From assembly GCA_001797695.1 (NCBI GenBank), contig MGQD01000014.1, forward strand, positions 1,030-9,650: a DNA stretch of 8,621 bases. The letters are read 5' to 3'. How positions within the stretch are numbered: the first letter of the stretch is position 1; the number at the start of each line of letters is the position of its first letter. The position numbers were made by a program, and so were the translations under genes. Of this stretch, positions 1-6,478 are shown in pieces. Below the pieces are notes generated by a model. That model was not told the DNA's origin, searched no databases, and worked only from the letters and a program-made list of their open reading frames with translations. The DNA is from Deltaproteobacteria bacterium RBG_13_49_15. Its GTDB lineage: Bacteria > Desulfobacterota > Desulfobacteria > Desulfobacterales > UBA2156.

Positions 1-80
1 AAAAAAAAGGGGTGGGAACGGTCATCACTCTTTGAAAAAAGGCTTGGACCCGGATCATACCCATCGGACTTGAAAAGATA
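1..80. other. 3' flank of the EamA gene, nothing recognised
   Basis: This short stretch lies downstream of the stop codon of the leftward EamA gene. Read on the minus strand it has T-runs (complement of the A-runs near positions 1-8 and 35-41). I found no GC-rich stem in front of either run, so I do not call an intrinsic terminator. No start of another gene is visible. Confidence 0.4.
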
Positions 81-1016
81 TCATGAAGAATTGCGCTTGG
101 ACATTCCGGCAACCGTTCCCAGGTAGATGGCGCATAGGGCCATAACGGCTCCGATAGCATCAATATGGGTTGTCGGCCGATTGAAAAAAAGAATATCCCA
201 GGCAAAAGAGAGTGTCGGTTGCAGTAAAAGGAGAAGCCCTGCAAGAGAAGACGGAACACCAGGAAGCCCTTTTGTAATCAGGACCCAGCCGATGACCTGG
301 GACAAGATGCCGTAAGAAAGTAGAGATGCCAGGCTTTGCAAATCGGGAATAAAAAATTTTTCTCCATGGATAAAAGACTCAGCGCCCAAAGCAGCAGCCG
401 AAATCATTGAAATGACGAGCAGGGTCATCATCGGCGAAGGGGCTTTCATGTTGCCCTGGATCTTTCGAAGAACCAAAAGATAGACGGCATAGCAGGCGGC
501 GGCAGCGAGCCCAAGCCACACGCCGGTGCGATAGGTGGAGCCCAGCCGGTTCCATTGAACCCCTGCCAGAAGATACAATCCGATCATAGCCAGCGGAATG
601 GCGGCGATGAGTTTTCCATTGACTTTTTCCTTGAGGATCAGGACACCGAAAAGCGCAAGAAAAAACACCTGAAAGTTTGCCAAAATAGTTGAAAGCCCGG
701 GGCCGATGTACTGGATGCTTCGGTGCCAGAAAAAAAGATCCAAGGCAAAAAGCACGCCGCAGCAACCCGACAACAAAAGCCATCCGGTTCCATACCATTT
801 GTGTTCCCTTCGGATGAAAAGGACCGCTGCGAGCGCAAGGCCGCCGATGAAGGTCCGGTAAAAGCCGGCCACCGAAGGGGAGACATGAGCCCATTTGACA
901 AAGACACCGGAAAAGCTGATCAAAAAAGCGCCGATCAGAACAAACCGTGCGCCATGAGTAACCGGCTTATGAGAAAGGAAAGGACCGGATCCGGATTTAG
1001 GGGTGTAATTTGTCAT
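81..1016 (-). CDS. EamA/DMT-family 10-TM transporter (probable metabolite exporter)
   Basis: The 311-residue product is an inner-membrane protein of the drug/metabolite transporter superfamily, whose members often export amino acids, amines or other small metabolites. It shows two tandem EamA repeats: repeat 1 at about residues 23-150, starting ARFVLIGAFLISFSG, and repeat 2 at about 165-303. There are about ten hydrophobic helices. Family-like motifs include FYRTFIGG in TM2, a TILANFQVFF segment in TM4, and LLLLQPTLSFAWD late in repeat 2. The length is normal for the 10-TM class. The start at 1016 is the only in-frame ATG/GTG/TTG before TM1; the ribosome site in front of it is weak (AAGG about 11 nt upstream). 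The stop codon of the upstream FAD oxidoreductase is only 13 bp away, so the two are probably co-transcribed and the exporter may handle a substrate or product of that enzyme. The substrate cannot be read from sequence. Confidence 0.88.
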   Translation of the reverse strand: MTNYTPKSGSGPFLSHKPVTHGARFVLIGAFLISFSGVFVKWAHVSPSVAGFYRTFIGGLALAAVLFIRREHKWYGTGWLLLSGCCGVLFALDLFFWHRSIQYIGPGLSTILANFQVFFLALFGVLILKEKVNGKLIAAIPLAMIGLYLLAGVQWNRLGSTYRTGVWLGLAAAACYAVYLLVLRKIQGNMKAPSPMMTLLVISMISAAALGAESFIHGEKFFIPDLQSLASLLSYGILSQVIGWVLITKGLPGVPSSLAGLLLLLQPTLSFAWDILFFNRPTTHIDAIGAVMALCAIYLGTVAGMSKRNSS

Positions 1017-1029
1017 GAAAATTCAACCT

Positions 1030-2202
1030 TTAAACAAGGCCGGTTTCTGAGAGTGGTTTTTTATCCAGAATCCGGTTCGGCTCAAAGATGGAAAGATCTA
1101 GGGTCGAGGGTTTTTCCAATATCCGCTCGGCGATATAACGGCCAACTGCCGGCGCCTGCTGCAAGCCGTGTCCGGAGAAACCGTTTGCCAGAAAAAAGCC
1201 TTTAAGCGTCGGCCACTCACCCAGAATGGCGTTCCCGTCGAGGGTGTTTACCGCATAAAGGCCTGCCCATCCGCGAAGAAGCTTTAACGTATCAAACGCC
1301 GGGACGAACTCCGCGAGTTCCGGCCAGAGAGTATCCGTAAAGCGTTTGTCGTTCCAGGAAAAGTCAAACCCCACCGGATCTTCGGGCATCGATTTACCTA
1401 CAAGGATGACATTTCCCGTATCGGTCCTGAAATACAACCCCGACGGGAGAACAGTGAGAGGAAGGTGTCCTTCAGGTTGGACCGCCGGTTTTAAAACAAA
1501 AACCTGCCGCTTCACCGGCCGGACAGGGAGTTCTACGCCGGCCGTCCCCGCAATCTGAGCAGCCCATGCGCCTGCGCAGTTGACCAAATATCCGCATAAA
1601 AGCCTTTTTCCGGATTTGAGACTGACGCCGCAGGCACGATCTTTATCTGTAAGGATTTCAATGACCTCATCATGAATGAACGAGGCGCCCAATTCTTTGG
1701 CTTTATTCCGATATCCCATGAGAAATGCGTAGGCGTCCAGATGTCCGTCCATGCGACCGAAGGTCCCTCCCAAATGCCCGGCCGGCCTGTATAACGGGTA
1801 CTGTTTTGAAATCTCGGCGGGGGTCCACCAGGCAACCTGGCAGTCCAGAGTTCGTTGAAGGGCAAGCGATATTTTCGCTTCCCCCTCTCCCTTTTCATCC
1901 ACCAGGAATAAATTCCCTTCGGGACGAAAGAAGATTTTCGGAATTCTGTCTCCTGCCCTCATTTGATCGTCGAACTCCTTGAGAACTTCGAGCGTGTATT
2001 TGGAGATCAGAATGTTTTCCTTAAGGCTGAACTGGGTACGGATATTGGCCAGTGAGAGGGTGCTTGATGCATGGGTATAGGAAGGATCGCGCTCCACGAC
2101 AGCAACCTTCAATCCGCTTTCAAATTGCATCAGGCAATATGCGACAGCACTCCCCATGATGCCGCCGCCAATGATTACCACATCGTGTCGTTTATGTTCC
2201 AT
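1030..2202 (-). CDS. FAD-dependent oxidoreductase, DAO family, FOXRED1-like
   Basis: The 390-residue protein belongs to the D-amino-acid-oxidase-fold flavoproteins, which oxidise secondary or primary amines and amino acids (glycine, sarcosine, dimethylglycine and similar). The N-terminal Rossmann motif VVIIGGGIMGSA (residues 8-19) binds the FAD ADP moiety, and VVERD (about residues 35-39) is the usual acidic end of the second strand. The C-terminal part has LRGWAGLYAVNTLDGNAI (309-326) and GFSGHGLQQAP (341-351). These motifs, plus ASSTLSLANIRTQFSL near residue 46, match my recollection of FOXRED1, the mitochondrial complex I assembly factor, better than classical sarcosine oxidase. The start at 2202 has AAGGA about 7 nt upstream and puts the dinucleotide-binding motif at the normal distance from the N terminus. 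It is the first gene of a leftward pair with the EamA exporter. Enzyme family is firm; substrate is unknown. Confidence 0.87.
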   Translation of the reverse strand: MEHKRHDVVIIGGGIMGSAVAYCLMQFESGLKVAVVERDPSYTHASSTLSLANIRTQFSLKENILISKYTLEVLKEFDDQMRAGDRIPKIFFRPEGNLFLVDEKGEGEAKISLALQRTLDCQVAWWTPAEISKQYPLYRPAGHLGGTFGRMDGHLDAYAFLMGYRNKAKELGASFIHDEVIEILTDKDRACGVSLKSGKRLLCGYLVNCAGAWAAQIAGTAGVELPVRPVKRQVFVLKPAVQPEGHLPLTVLPSGLYFRTDTGNVILVGKSMPEDPVGFDFSWNDKRFTDTLWPELAEFVPAFDTLKLLRGWAGLYAVNTLDGNAILGEWPTLKGFFLANGFSGHGLQQAPAVGRYIAERILEKPSTLDLSIFEPNRILDKKPLSETGLV

Positions 2203-2249
2203 TCTTTATCCTTTTGCTGCAAAATGGCAATTCGTGAAATAAATTCCTT

Positions 2250-2276
2250 TTGTCAGGTCGCCTTTTTCGATATAAT
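2250..2276 (+). promoter_or_regulatory. Probable sigma70-type promoter for the tRNA-deacylase gene
   Basis: A perfect consensus -10 box TATAAT lies at 2271-2276 in the divergent gap. A -35-like TTGTCA at 2250-2255 gives a 15-bp spacer; TTTTGT at 2248-2253 would give 17 bp, as would TTGTCA paired with TAATAA at 2273-2278. Transcription would begin near 2283, leaving a leader of about 30 nt to the ATG at 2314. The -10 is convincing; the exact -35 is not. Confidence 0.55.
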
Positions 2277-2313
2277 AAAAAGCGAAATAACCTTATTTTA
2301 GAAGGAAATCCCC

Positions 2314-2805
2314 ATGGCGGACATTTATGCGTTTTTAACGGATCACAACATTTCTTTCCAACGATTTGATCATCCGCCTGTTTATACTGTCGAGGATGTC
2401 CATCGGTTGACTCCTCATTTGCCGGGCGCCAAGACTAAAAATCTTTTTCTAAAGGAAAACAAGGGAAAACGGCATTTTCTGGTTGTTACACCCGACCATC
2501 GGCGGGTGGATTTTAAAACGTTTCCTCAGGCAATGGAGTGCGGAAAGCTTTCCTTCGGATCGCCTGACCGCCTGATGAGATATCTGGGTGTGGAACCCGG
2601 ATCCGTTTCCCTTCTGGCCATTGTCAGCGACTCGGAAAAGGCCGTTGAAGTCATCATCGATGCCCATCTTTGGGAATCTGCGGATTTTCAATTCCACCCT
2701 CTGGTCAACACCAGCACTTTAATCTTATCCAAAAAAAACATCGAACGCTTTCTTATAGCCACCGGCCATTTTGCAAAAATTCTAAATATTCCATGTTTGA
2801 AATGA
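2314..2805 (+). CDS. Free-standing prolyl-tRNA editing protein (ProXp-ala / YbaK-EbsC fold deacylase)
   Basis: The 163-residue cytosolic protein matches the single-domain relatives of the INS editing domain of bacterial prolyl-tRNA synthetase. ProXp-ala proteins hydrolyse Ala-tRNA(Pro) formed in error. Visible hallmarks are FDHPPVYTVED (18-28), GAKTKNLFLK (38-47) with Lys42 at the position of the conserved lysine of the family, RRVDFKTF (63-70), KLSFGSPDRLMRYLGVEPGSVS (78-99, the conserved binding-pocket region) and FHPLVNTSTLILS near the C terminus. The length is typical of the free-standing form. The start is supported by AAGGA at 2302-2306, 7 nt before the ATG. It is transcribed divergently from the FAD oxidoreductase and lies upstream of cydA, with no obvious functional link. 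Substrate specificity (Ala versus Cys or others) is inferred from the motifs only. Confidence 0.9.
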   Translation: MADIYAFLTDHNISFQRFDHPPVYTVEDVHRLTPHLPGAKTKNLFLKENKGKRHFLVVTPDHRRVDFKTFPQAMECGKLSFGSPDRLMRYLGVEPGSVSLLAIVSDSEKAVEVIIDAHLWESADFQFHPLVNTSTLILSKKNIERFLIATGHFAKILNIPCLK

Positions 2806-2828
2806 TTTTACGGAGTTGAGAATTTGCC

Positions 2829-2912
2829 ATGGTTGTTGTAAGAAATGGAATCCACATAGTTGAGGGGATTCGGGTTGTCAATGAGGATTTGGAGAAGAGA
2901 CCTCTCAATTAA
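2829..2912 (+). CDS. Possible 27-codon small ORF upstream of cydA
   Basis: An ATG at 2829 opens a 27-residue reading frame ending in TAA at 2910-2912, within the 139-bp gap between the deacylase gene and cydA. The peptide begins MVVVRNGIHIVEGIRVV and ends in a charged, non-hydrophobic tail, so it is not a CydX-like membrane peptide. The ribosome site is poor: GGAG at 2812-2815 is 13 nt away, and a closer GAG at 2818-2820 is 8 nt away. I know no family for it. It could be a leader peptide, but a chance ORF of this length is quite possible. Confidence 0.18.
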   Translation: MVVVRNGIHIVEGIRVVNEDLEKRPLN

Positions 2913-2929
2913 CGACGGGTAATTCTTAT

Positions 2930-2935
2930 AGGAGG
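2930..2935 (+). promoter_or_regulatory. Strong ribosome binding site of cydA
   Basis: A full AGGAGG lies 9 nt before the ATG at 2945. It is the strongest ribosome site in the window and fixes the cydA start, which also matches the family N terminus. Confidence 0.8.
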
Positions 2936-2944
2936 AAAGGAATC

Positions 2945-4267
2945 ATGGATGTCGTGATTCTGTCGCGACTTCAGTTTGCCGCAGCCACTCTGTTTCATTT
3001 TCTTTTTGTTCCGCTCACACTCGGATTGTCGATTCTGATCGCCGTCATGGAGACGAAATATGTCAGGCGCGGAGATGAACTCTACAAGCGGATGGCAAAA
3101 TTCTGGGGGAAACTATTTCTCATCAACTTCGCTGTAGGAGTAGTGACGGGAATCACTCTCGAGTTTCAGTTCGGCACCAACTGGTCCCGGTATTCCATGT
3201 ATGTGGGAGATGTTTTCGGATCTCTGTTGGCCATCGAGGCGACGGTCGCTTTTTTCCTGGAATCGAGCTTTGTCGGCATATGGATGTTCGGTTGGAACAA
3301 ACTCTCTCCCAAGATTCATGCTCTTACCATTTGGCTGGTGGCCTTCGCCTCTTCCCTATCCGCCGTATGGATACTGATTGCCAATACGTGGATGCAGTAT
3401 CCGGTTGGATATGCGATTGATCCTGCATCCGGAAGGGCGGTTTTAACCGATTTTTGGGCTGTAGTCACCCAGGACTTTGCCGTTATCCAGGTCCTTCATA
3501 CCCTTTGCGCCGCTTATGTTCTGGCCGGATTTTTTGTCATGGGGATCAGCGCCTATCATATTTTAAGAAAACACGAGGTCGACTTTTTCATAAAATCCTT
3601 CCGGATTGCACTCCCTTTTGCGTTGATTTTTTCGATCGGTTCGGTGGTGATGGGAGACTTCTCCGGCCAGCAGGTTGCCCATAAGCAACCGACCAAGCTG
3701 GCGGCCATGGAATCTCACTGGGAAACCAAAGCGCATGCCCCCTTTGTCATGTTTTTTATTCCTGATGAACAGAACGAACGAAACCGCTTCGAATTTATCT
3801 CCATACCGAGCGGACTGAGCCTTCTCCTTGCCCATTCTCCGAGTGCCGAAGTCAAGGGGCTTAAGGATTTTCCAAAAAACGAGAGGCCTCCGGTGCTCAT
3901 CACATTTTTGGCCTTCCGGACCATGGTGGGGCTCGGATTCCTTTTCGTCGTGTTAATGATTTGGGGGTGGGTTAAGCGACACAATCTGGAGCAAAGCCGG
4001 CGTTACTTGAAAATGATGCTTTTGGCCATACCCCTCCCTTACATCGCTTCCGAATCTGGATGGATCGTCACCGAAGTAGGACGGCAACCGTGGATCGTTT
4101 ACCGGCTCATGAGAACTTCCGAGGCCGTTTCCCCCATTTCGCAATCCCAGGTCCTGCCGAGCCTTGTCGCTTTTATCCTGGTCTATTCACTCCTTGGTGC
4201 AGTCGCATTTTACCTGATAATCAAGTCTGCGCGGAAAGGCCCTGAAACAGAGGGAACATCCAAATAA
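2945..4267 (+). CDS. cydA: Cytochrome bd-type quinol oxidase subunit I (CydA), short Q-loop type
   Basis: CydA carries the three hemes and the quinol site of cytochrome bd, an inner-membrane oxidase with high oxygen affinity that moves electrons from quinol to O2 and is common in anaerobes and microaerobes for oxygen removal. The 440-residue product has the full set of expected residues: His18 in FHFLFVPLTLG, His185 in VLHTLCAAY, Met327 in FRTMVGLGF and Glu377 next to GRQPW (379-383) are the heme ligands by alignment with the E. coli protein. Glu98 and Glu106 (AIEATVAFFLESSF) are the conserved proton-path acids, and Lys251/Glu256 in KLAAMESHWET belong to the Q-loop. The segment between the Q-loop and FRTM is short, as in Bacillus-type enzymes, which explains why it is shorter than E. 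coli CydA. About nine TM helices are visible. The usual partner cydB does not follow; livM comes next after 129 bp. Nothing suggests a broken gene. Confidence 0.95.
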   Translation: MDVVILSRLQFAAATLFHFLFVPLTLGLSILIAVMETKYVRRGDELYKRMAKFWGKLFLINFAVGVVTGITLEFQFGTNWSRYSMYVGDVFGSLLAIEATVAFFLESSFVGIWMFGWNKLSPKIHALTIWLVAFASSLSAVWILIANTWMQYPVGYAIDPASGRAVLTDFWAVVTQDFAVIQVLHTLCAAYVLAGFFVMGISAYHILRKHEVDFFIKSFRIALPFALIFSIGSVVMGDFSGQQVAHKQPTKLAAMESHWETKAHAPFVMFFIPDEQNERNRFEFISIPSGLSLLLAHSPSAEVKGLKDFPKNERPPVLITFLAFRTMVGLGFLFVVLMIWGWVKRHNLEQSRRYLKMMLLAIPLPYIASESGWIVTEVGRQPWIVYRLMRTSEAVSPISQSQVLPSLVAFILVYSLLGAVAFYLIIKSARKGPETEGTSK

Positions 4268-4293
4268 GGGAAATGGTACATCGGCCATTCTTC

Positions 4294-4322
4294 TTGACTC
4301 ATCCTGCCGTTTCCTATAAAAG
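4294..4322 (+). promoter_or_regulatory. Putative promoter of the liv operon
   Basis: TTGACT at 4294-4299 is one base from the -35 consensus. It is followed by TATAAA at 4315-4320 (15-bp spacer) or TAAAAG at 4317-4322 (17-bp spacer). Transcription would start near 4327 and leave a leader of about 70 nt before livM. A promoter is expected here because the liv genes are functionally unrelated to the preceding cydA. The call rests on sequence match only. Confidence 0.45.
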
Positions 4323-4326
4323 CTTT

Positions 4327-4358
4327 TCCGACAAGACACGACGTCGACTCACATCGGA
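4327..4358. promoter_or_regulatory. Imperfect 32-bp palindrome, candidate operator of the liv operon
   Basis: An outer pair TCCGA (4327-4331) and TCGGA (4354-4358), an inner pair GA/TC (4335-4336 with 4349-4350) and a perfect central palindrome CGACGTCG (4339-4346) all share one centre between 4342 and 4343. In total 11 of 16 base pairs match. The element begins where transcription would start from the promoter just upstream, a typical position for a repressor site. The symmetry is seen directly; the operator role is inference and no regulator gene lies in the window. Confidence 0.4.
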
Positions 4359-4396
4359 TATTTTACTTACGTTGGCTGCTGCCGGAGAAAAGACCC

Positions 4397-5446
4397 ATGA
4401 ACATGAAACGGGTTTATTATGAGGATGTTCGGTTTTTTACGTCCGGTGTGGTCTTTTTCTGGTTTGTAGCGCTTCTTTTATTCCTGGCCGCATTTCCGTT
4501 TTTATTTAAAAACTACTATGTCTATGTGGCCAACTATATCGCCATCAATGTGATTGTGGCCATCGGCCTAAATATCCTTGTGGGGTATACCGGCCAGATC
4601 TCTTTAGGGCACGCCGGGTTTTTTGCCATCGGTGCCTATGGGACTCTGGTTCTGATGACCAAGGCGCACTTGCCGTTTTTAGTCGCACTTCCCCTTTCCG
4701 CCCTGGTGGCTGCATTATTCGGTTTTCTCCTTGGGCTTCCTGCACTTCGGCTGGAAGGACCTTATCTGGCGATTGCCACTCTCGGGTTTGGAATGACCGT
4801 TACCCAGGTGATCGGCAGAGTCGGCTTTTTCGGCGGGCGTCAGGGCCTGCACGCTCCGGAACTATCCATTGGTCCGTGGAATCTGAGTACGGACAGGGAT
4901 TTTTATTATCTGTTAATTACCATCACGATCCTTTTGACTCTGGCAGCGCGGAATATTATCAAAACCCGTGTCGGTCGTTCTTTTATTGCCATCCGGGACG
5001 CCGACATCGCCGCCGAGACCATGGGGGTAAACCTGGTGTTTTATAAAACACTTTCATTTGCACTCAGCGCCTTTTATACCGGAGTCGCGGGCGGGCTTTA
5101 TGCGTTTGTGCTTCGATATATCGAACCGGAGATCTTCACCCTTCTCAGGTCCATCATGTTTCTATCCATGGTGGTGGTGGGCGGACTGGGCTCGATCATG
5201 GGCTCGGTGGCGGGAGCGTGTTTATTAAGTTGGATGGATCTTCAGCTCAGGAACATCCTCAATATTCCTTATTTAGGGGAATGGCTGAAAACATTATCCC
5301 AAAGCTTTTTTTCGATTACCGGTGTTTCCAACATCCAGTTCATCCTCTACGGCCTGATCATGATTTTAATTATGCTGTTTGAGCCCCTTGGGATTTTCGG
5401 GATCTGGATTCGGACAAAGAAATACTGGAAAATGTGGCCGTTTTGA
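4397..5446 (+). CDS. livM: Branched-chain-type ABC transporter permease LivM
   Basis: One of the two inner-membrane permeases of a HAAT-family importer. The 349-residue protein has about nine to ten hydrophobic helices. It shows the LivM signature GYTGQISLGHAGFFAIGAY (63-81), then GLPALRLEGPYLAIATLGF (113-131), and the cytoplasmic loop GRSFIAIRDADIAAETMG (193-210) that contacts the ATPases. After this comes the late VVGGLGSIMGSVAG segment. Length and end (KYWKMWPF) look complete. The ATG at 4397 has GGAG at 4384-4387 with 9-nt spacing; a second ATG two codons on is too far from it. It is the first gene of the operon, ahead of livH, whereas livH usually precedes livM in the E. coli arrangement. 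It should act with LivH, LivK, LivG and LivF; the transported substrate is not readable from the permease. Confidence 0.93.
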   Translation: MNMKRVYYEDVRFFTSGVVFFWFVALLLFLAAFPFLFKNYYVYVANYIAINVIVAIGLNILVGYTGQISLGHAGFFAIGAYGTLVLMTKAHLPFLVALPLSALVAALFGFLLGLPALRLEGPYLAIATLGFGMTVTQVIGRVGFFGGRQGLHAPELSIGPWNLSTDRDFYYLLITITILLTLAARNIIKTRVGRSFIAIRDADIAAETMGVNLVFYKTLSFALSAFYTGVAGGLYAFVLRYIEPEIFTLLRSIMFLSMVVVGGLGSIMGSVAGACLLSWMDLQLRNILNIPYLGEWLKTLSQSFFSITGVSNIQFILYGLIMILIMLFEPLGIFGIWIRTKKYWKMWPF

Positions 5447-5487
5447 CCAAAGAAAAGAAAATCGGATACAATTTCCCACGGTAGCCT

Positions 5488-6363
5488 ATGCTGAATTTTC
5501 TGCAAATGATTGTCAATGGGATGGCCGCCGGGAGCACTTATGCACTCATGGGGCTTGCCATGGTTATTATCTATAAAACCACGGAGGTCCCCAATTTTAC
5601 CCAGGGGGAAATGGCGCTTCTTTCATCCTATTTAACCTATATGTTTTTGGATCAGTACGGTGTTCCGTATCATGTTGTTTTTCCGGCCGCCCTTGTATTT
5701 GCATTCGTTTTAGGATGTGTGCTGGAATTTGTCGTGCTCCGAAGGGCCAAGGAACCGAACATTCTCGGCATGATCGTGATCACCATCGGGTTGGAAATGA
5801 TCCTCATGGGCTTCGTCTCCTGGAAGTTCGGCGCCGATCAAAAGACCATGCCCTTTCCTATAACCCCCTATGACAGCGTAGTCATCGGGAAGGTGTTTAT
5901 CAGCACCCTCGAACTTCTCACCATGGGAATGGTCCTTTTGCTGATGACCGGCCTCTTTGTTTTTTTGAGATATTCCAAGCTGGGAATTGCCATGAAAGCG
6001 ACCCAGCAAAACGACGTCGCGGCACGCCTCATGGGGATCCGGACAGATCGGATCCGGATGGCGACATGGGGGATTTCGTCCACGGTGGGGTGCACAGCCG
6101 GACTACTGATTTCATCCATCGTTATGCAGCCTTATATGATGTGGGATCCTTTGCTTAAAGGGTTTGCCGCAGCGGTGATGGGGGGGATGACCTCCTTGCC
6201 CGGAGCGGTTTTTGGCGCCTATATGCTTGGGATCATCGAAAACCTGTTTGGGGGTTATATTTCCATTGAGTTCAAATCGGTTGTTGCATTCGCCATTATC
6301 GTTTTAGTGTTATGCGTAAAGCCAAGCGGGCTTTTTGCGCGGCATTATGTGAAAAAAGTTTGA
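5488..6363 (+). CDS. livH: Branched-chain-type ABC transporter permease LivH
   Basis: The second inner-membrane permease of the importer, 291 residues, normal for LivH. Family hallmarks are NGMAAGSTYALMGLAMVIIY (10-29) followed by NFTQGEM (36-42), the ATPase-contact loop SKLGIAMKATQQNDVAARLMG (163-183), and GGMTSLPGAVFGAY (232-245) near the last helices. About eight hydrophobic segments are visible. The ATG at 5488 fits the family N terminus but has only a weak ribosome site. Met7 is an alternative start that would still keep the signature. It begins 41 bp after livM, so translation is likely from the same message. The stop is at 6361-6363, and livK follows after a 115-bp gap. Confidence 0.93.
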   Translation: MLNFLQMIVNGMAAGSTYALMGLAMVIIYKTTEVPNFTQGEMALLSSYLTYMFLDQYGVPYHVVFPAALVFAFVLGCVLEFVVLRRAKEPNILGMIVITIGLEMILMGFVSWKFGADQKTMPFPITPYDSVVIGKVFISTLELLTMGMVLLLMTGLFVFLRYSKLGIAMKATQQNDVAARLMGIRTDRIRMATWGISSTVGCTAGLLISSIVMQPYMMWDPLLKGFAAAVMGGMTSLPGAVFGAYMLGIIENLFGGYISIEFKSVVAFAIIVLVLCVKPSGLFARHYVKKV

Positions 6364-6464
6364 TCTGAATGGCTTAATTAACGATTCATTTCAAAGTGAT
6401 TTGATTAAAAAGGGATGAGCTTCGGAGAGGTTGCGTGAAGTTTTGCAGGATGAAACCTTTAAAC

Positions 6465-6472
6465 GAAAGGAG
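6465..6472 (+). promoter_or_regulatory. Ribosome binding site deciding the livK start
   Basis: GAAAGGAG sits 6 nt before the ATG at 6479 and 9 nt before the adjacent ATG at 6482. It rules out the in-frame TTG at 6431, which would add 16 residues ahead of the signal peptide and has only GGAGAGG close to it. Confidence 0.75.
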
Positions 6473-6478
6473 TCGATC

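Noticed and set aside
723..1205. 160-codon plus-strand open frame across the EamA/oxidoreductase junction
   Set aside because: It lies antisense to two well-supported genes, is highly charged and low in complexity, and has no domain I recognise.
4272..4289. Possible terminator after cydA (AATGG ... CCATT)
   Set aside because: The stem has only five pairs, mostly A-T, and no T-run follows, so it is too weak to call.
4268..4396. Remnant of cydB in the gap after cydA
   Set aside because: All three forward frames were read for a CydB-like N terminus; none shows the hydrophobic start or the FEGFDFG-type motif, and stops occur early.
5447..5487. Frameshifted C-terminal extension of LivM (a lysine-rich stretch in the next frame)
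   Set aside because: LivM already ends at a normal family length with KYWKMWPF, and the extra frame is only about a dozen codons long.
6428..6459. Inverted repeat AGGTT ... AACCT in the livH-livK gap
   Set aside because: Five pairs separated by 22 nt is expected by chance; I also found no convincing promoter in this 115-bp gap.
6431..6478. N-terminal extension of livK from a TTG at 6431
   Set aside because: It would place 16 charged residues before a clear signal peptide, while GAAAGGAG sits right before the ATG at 6479.
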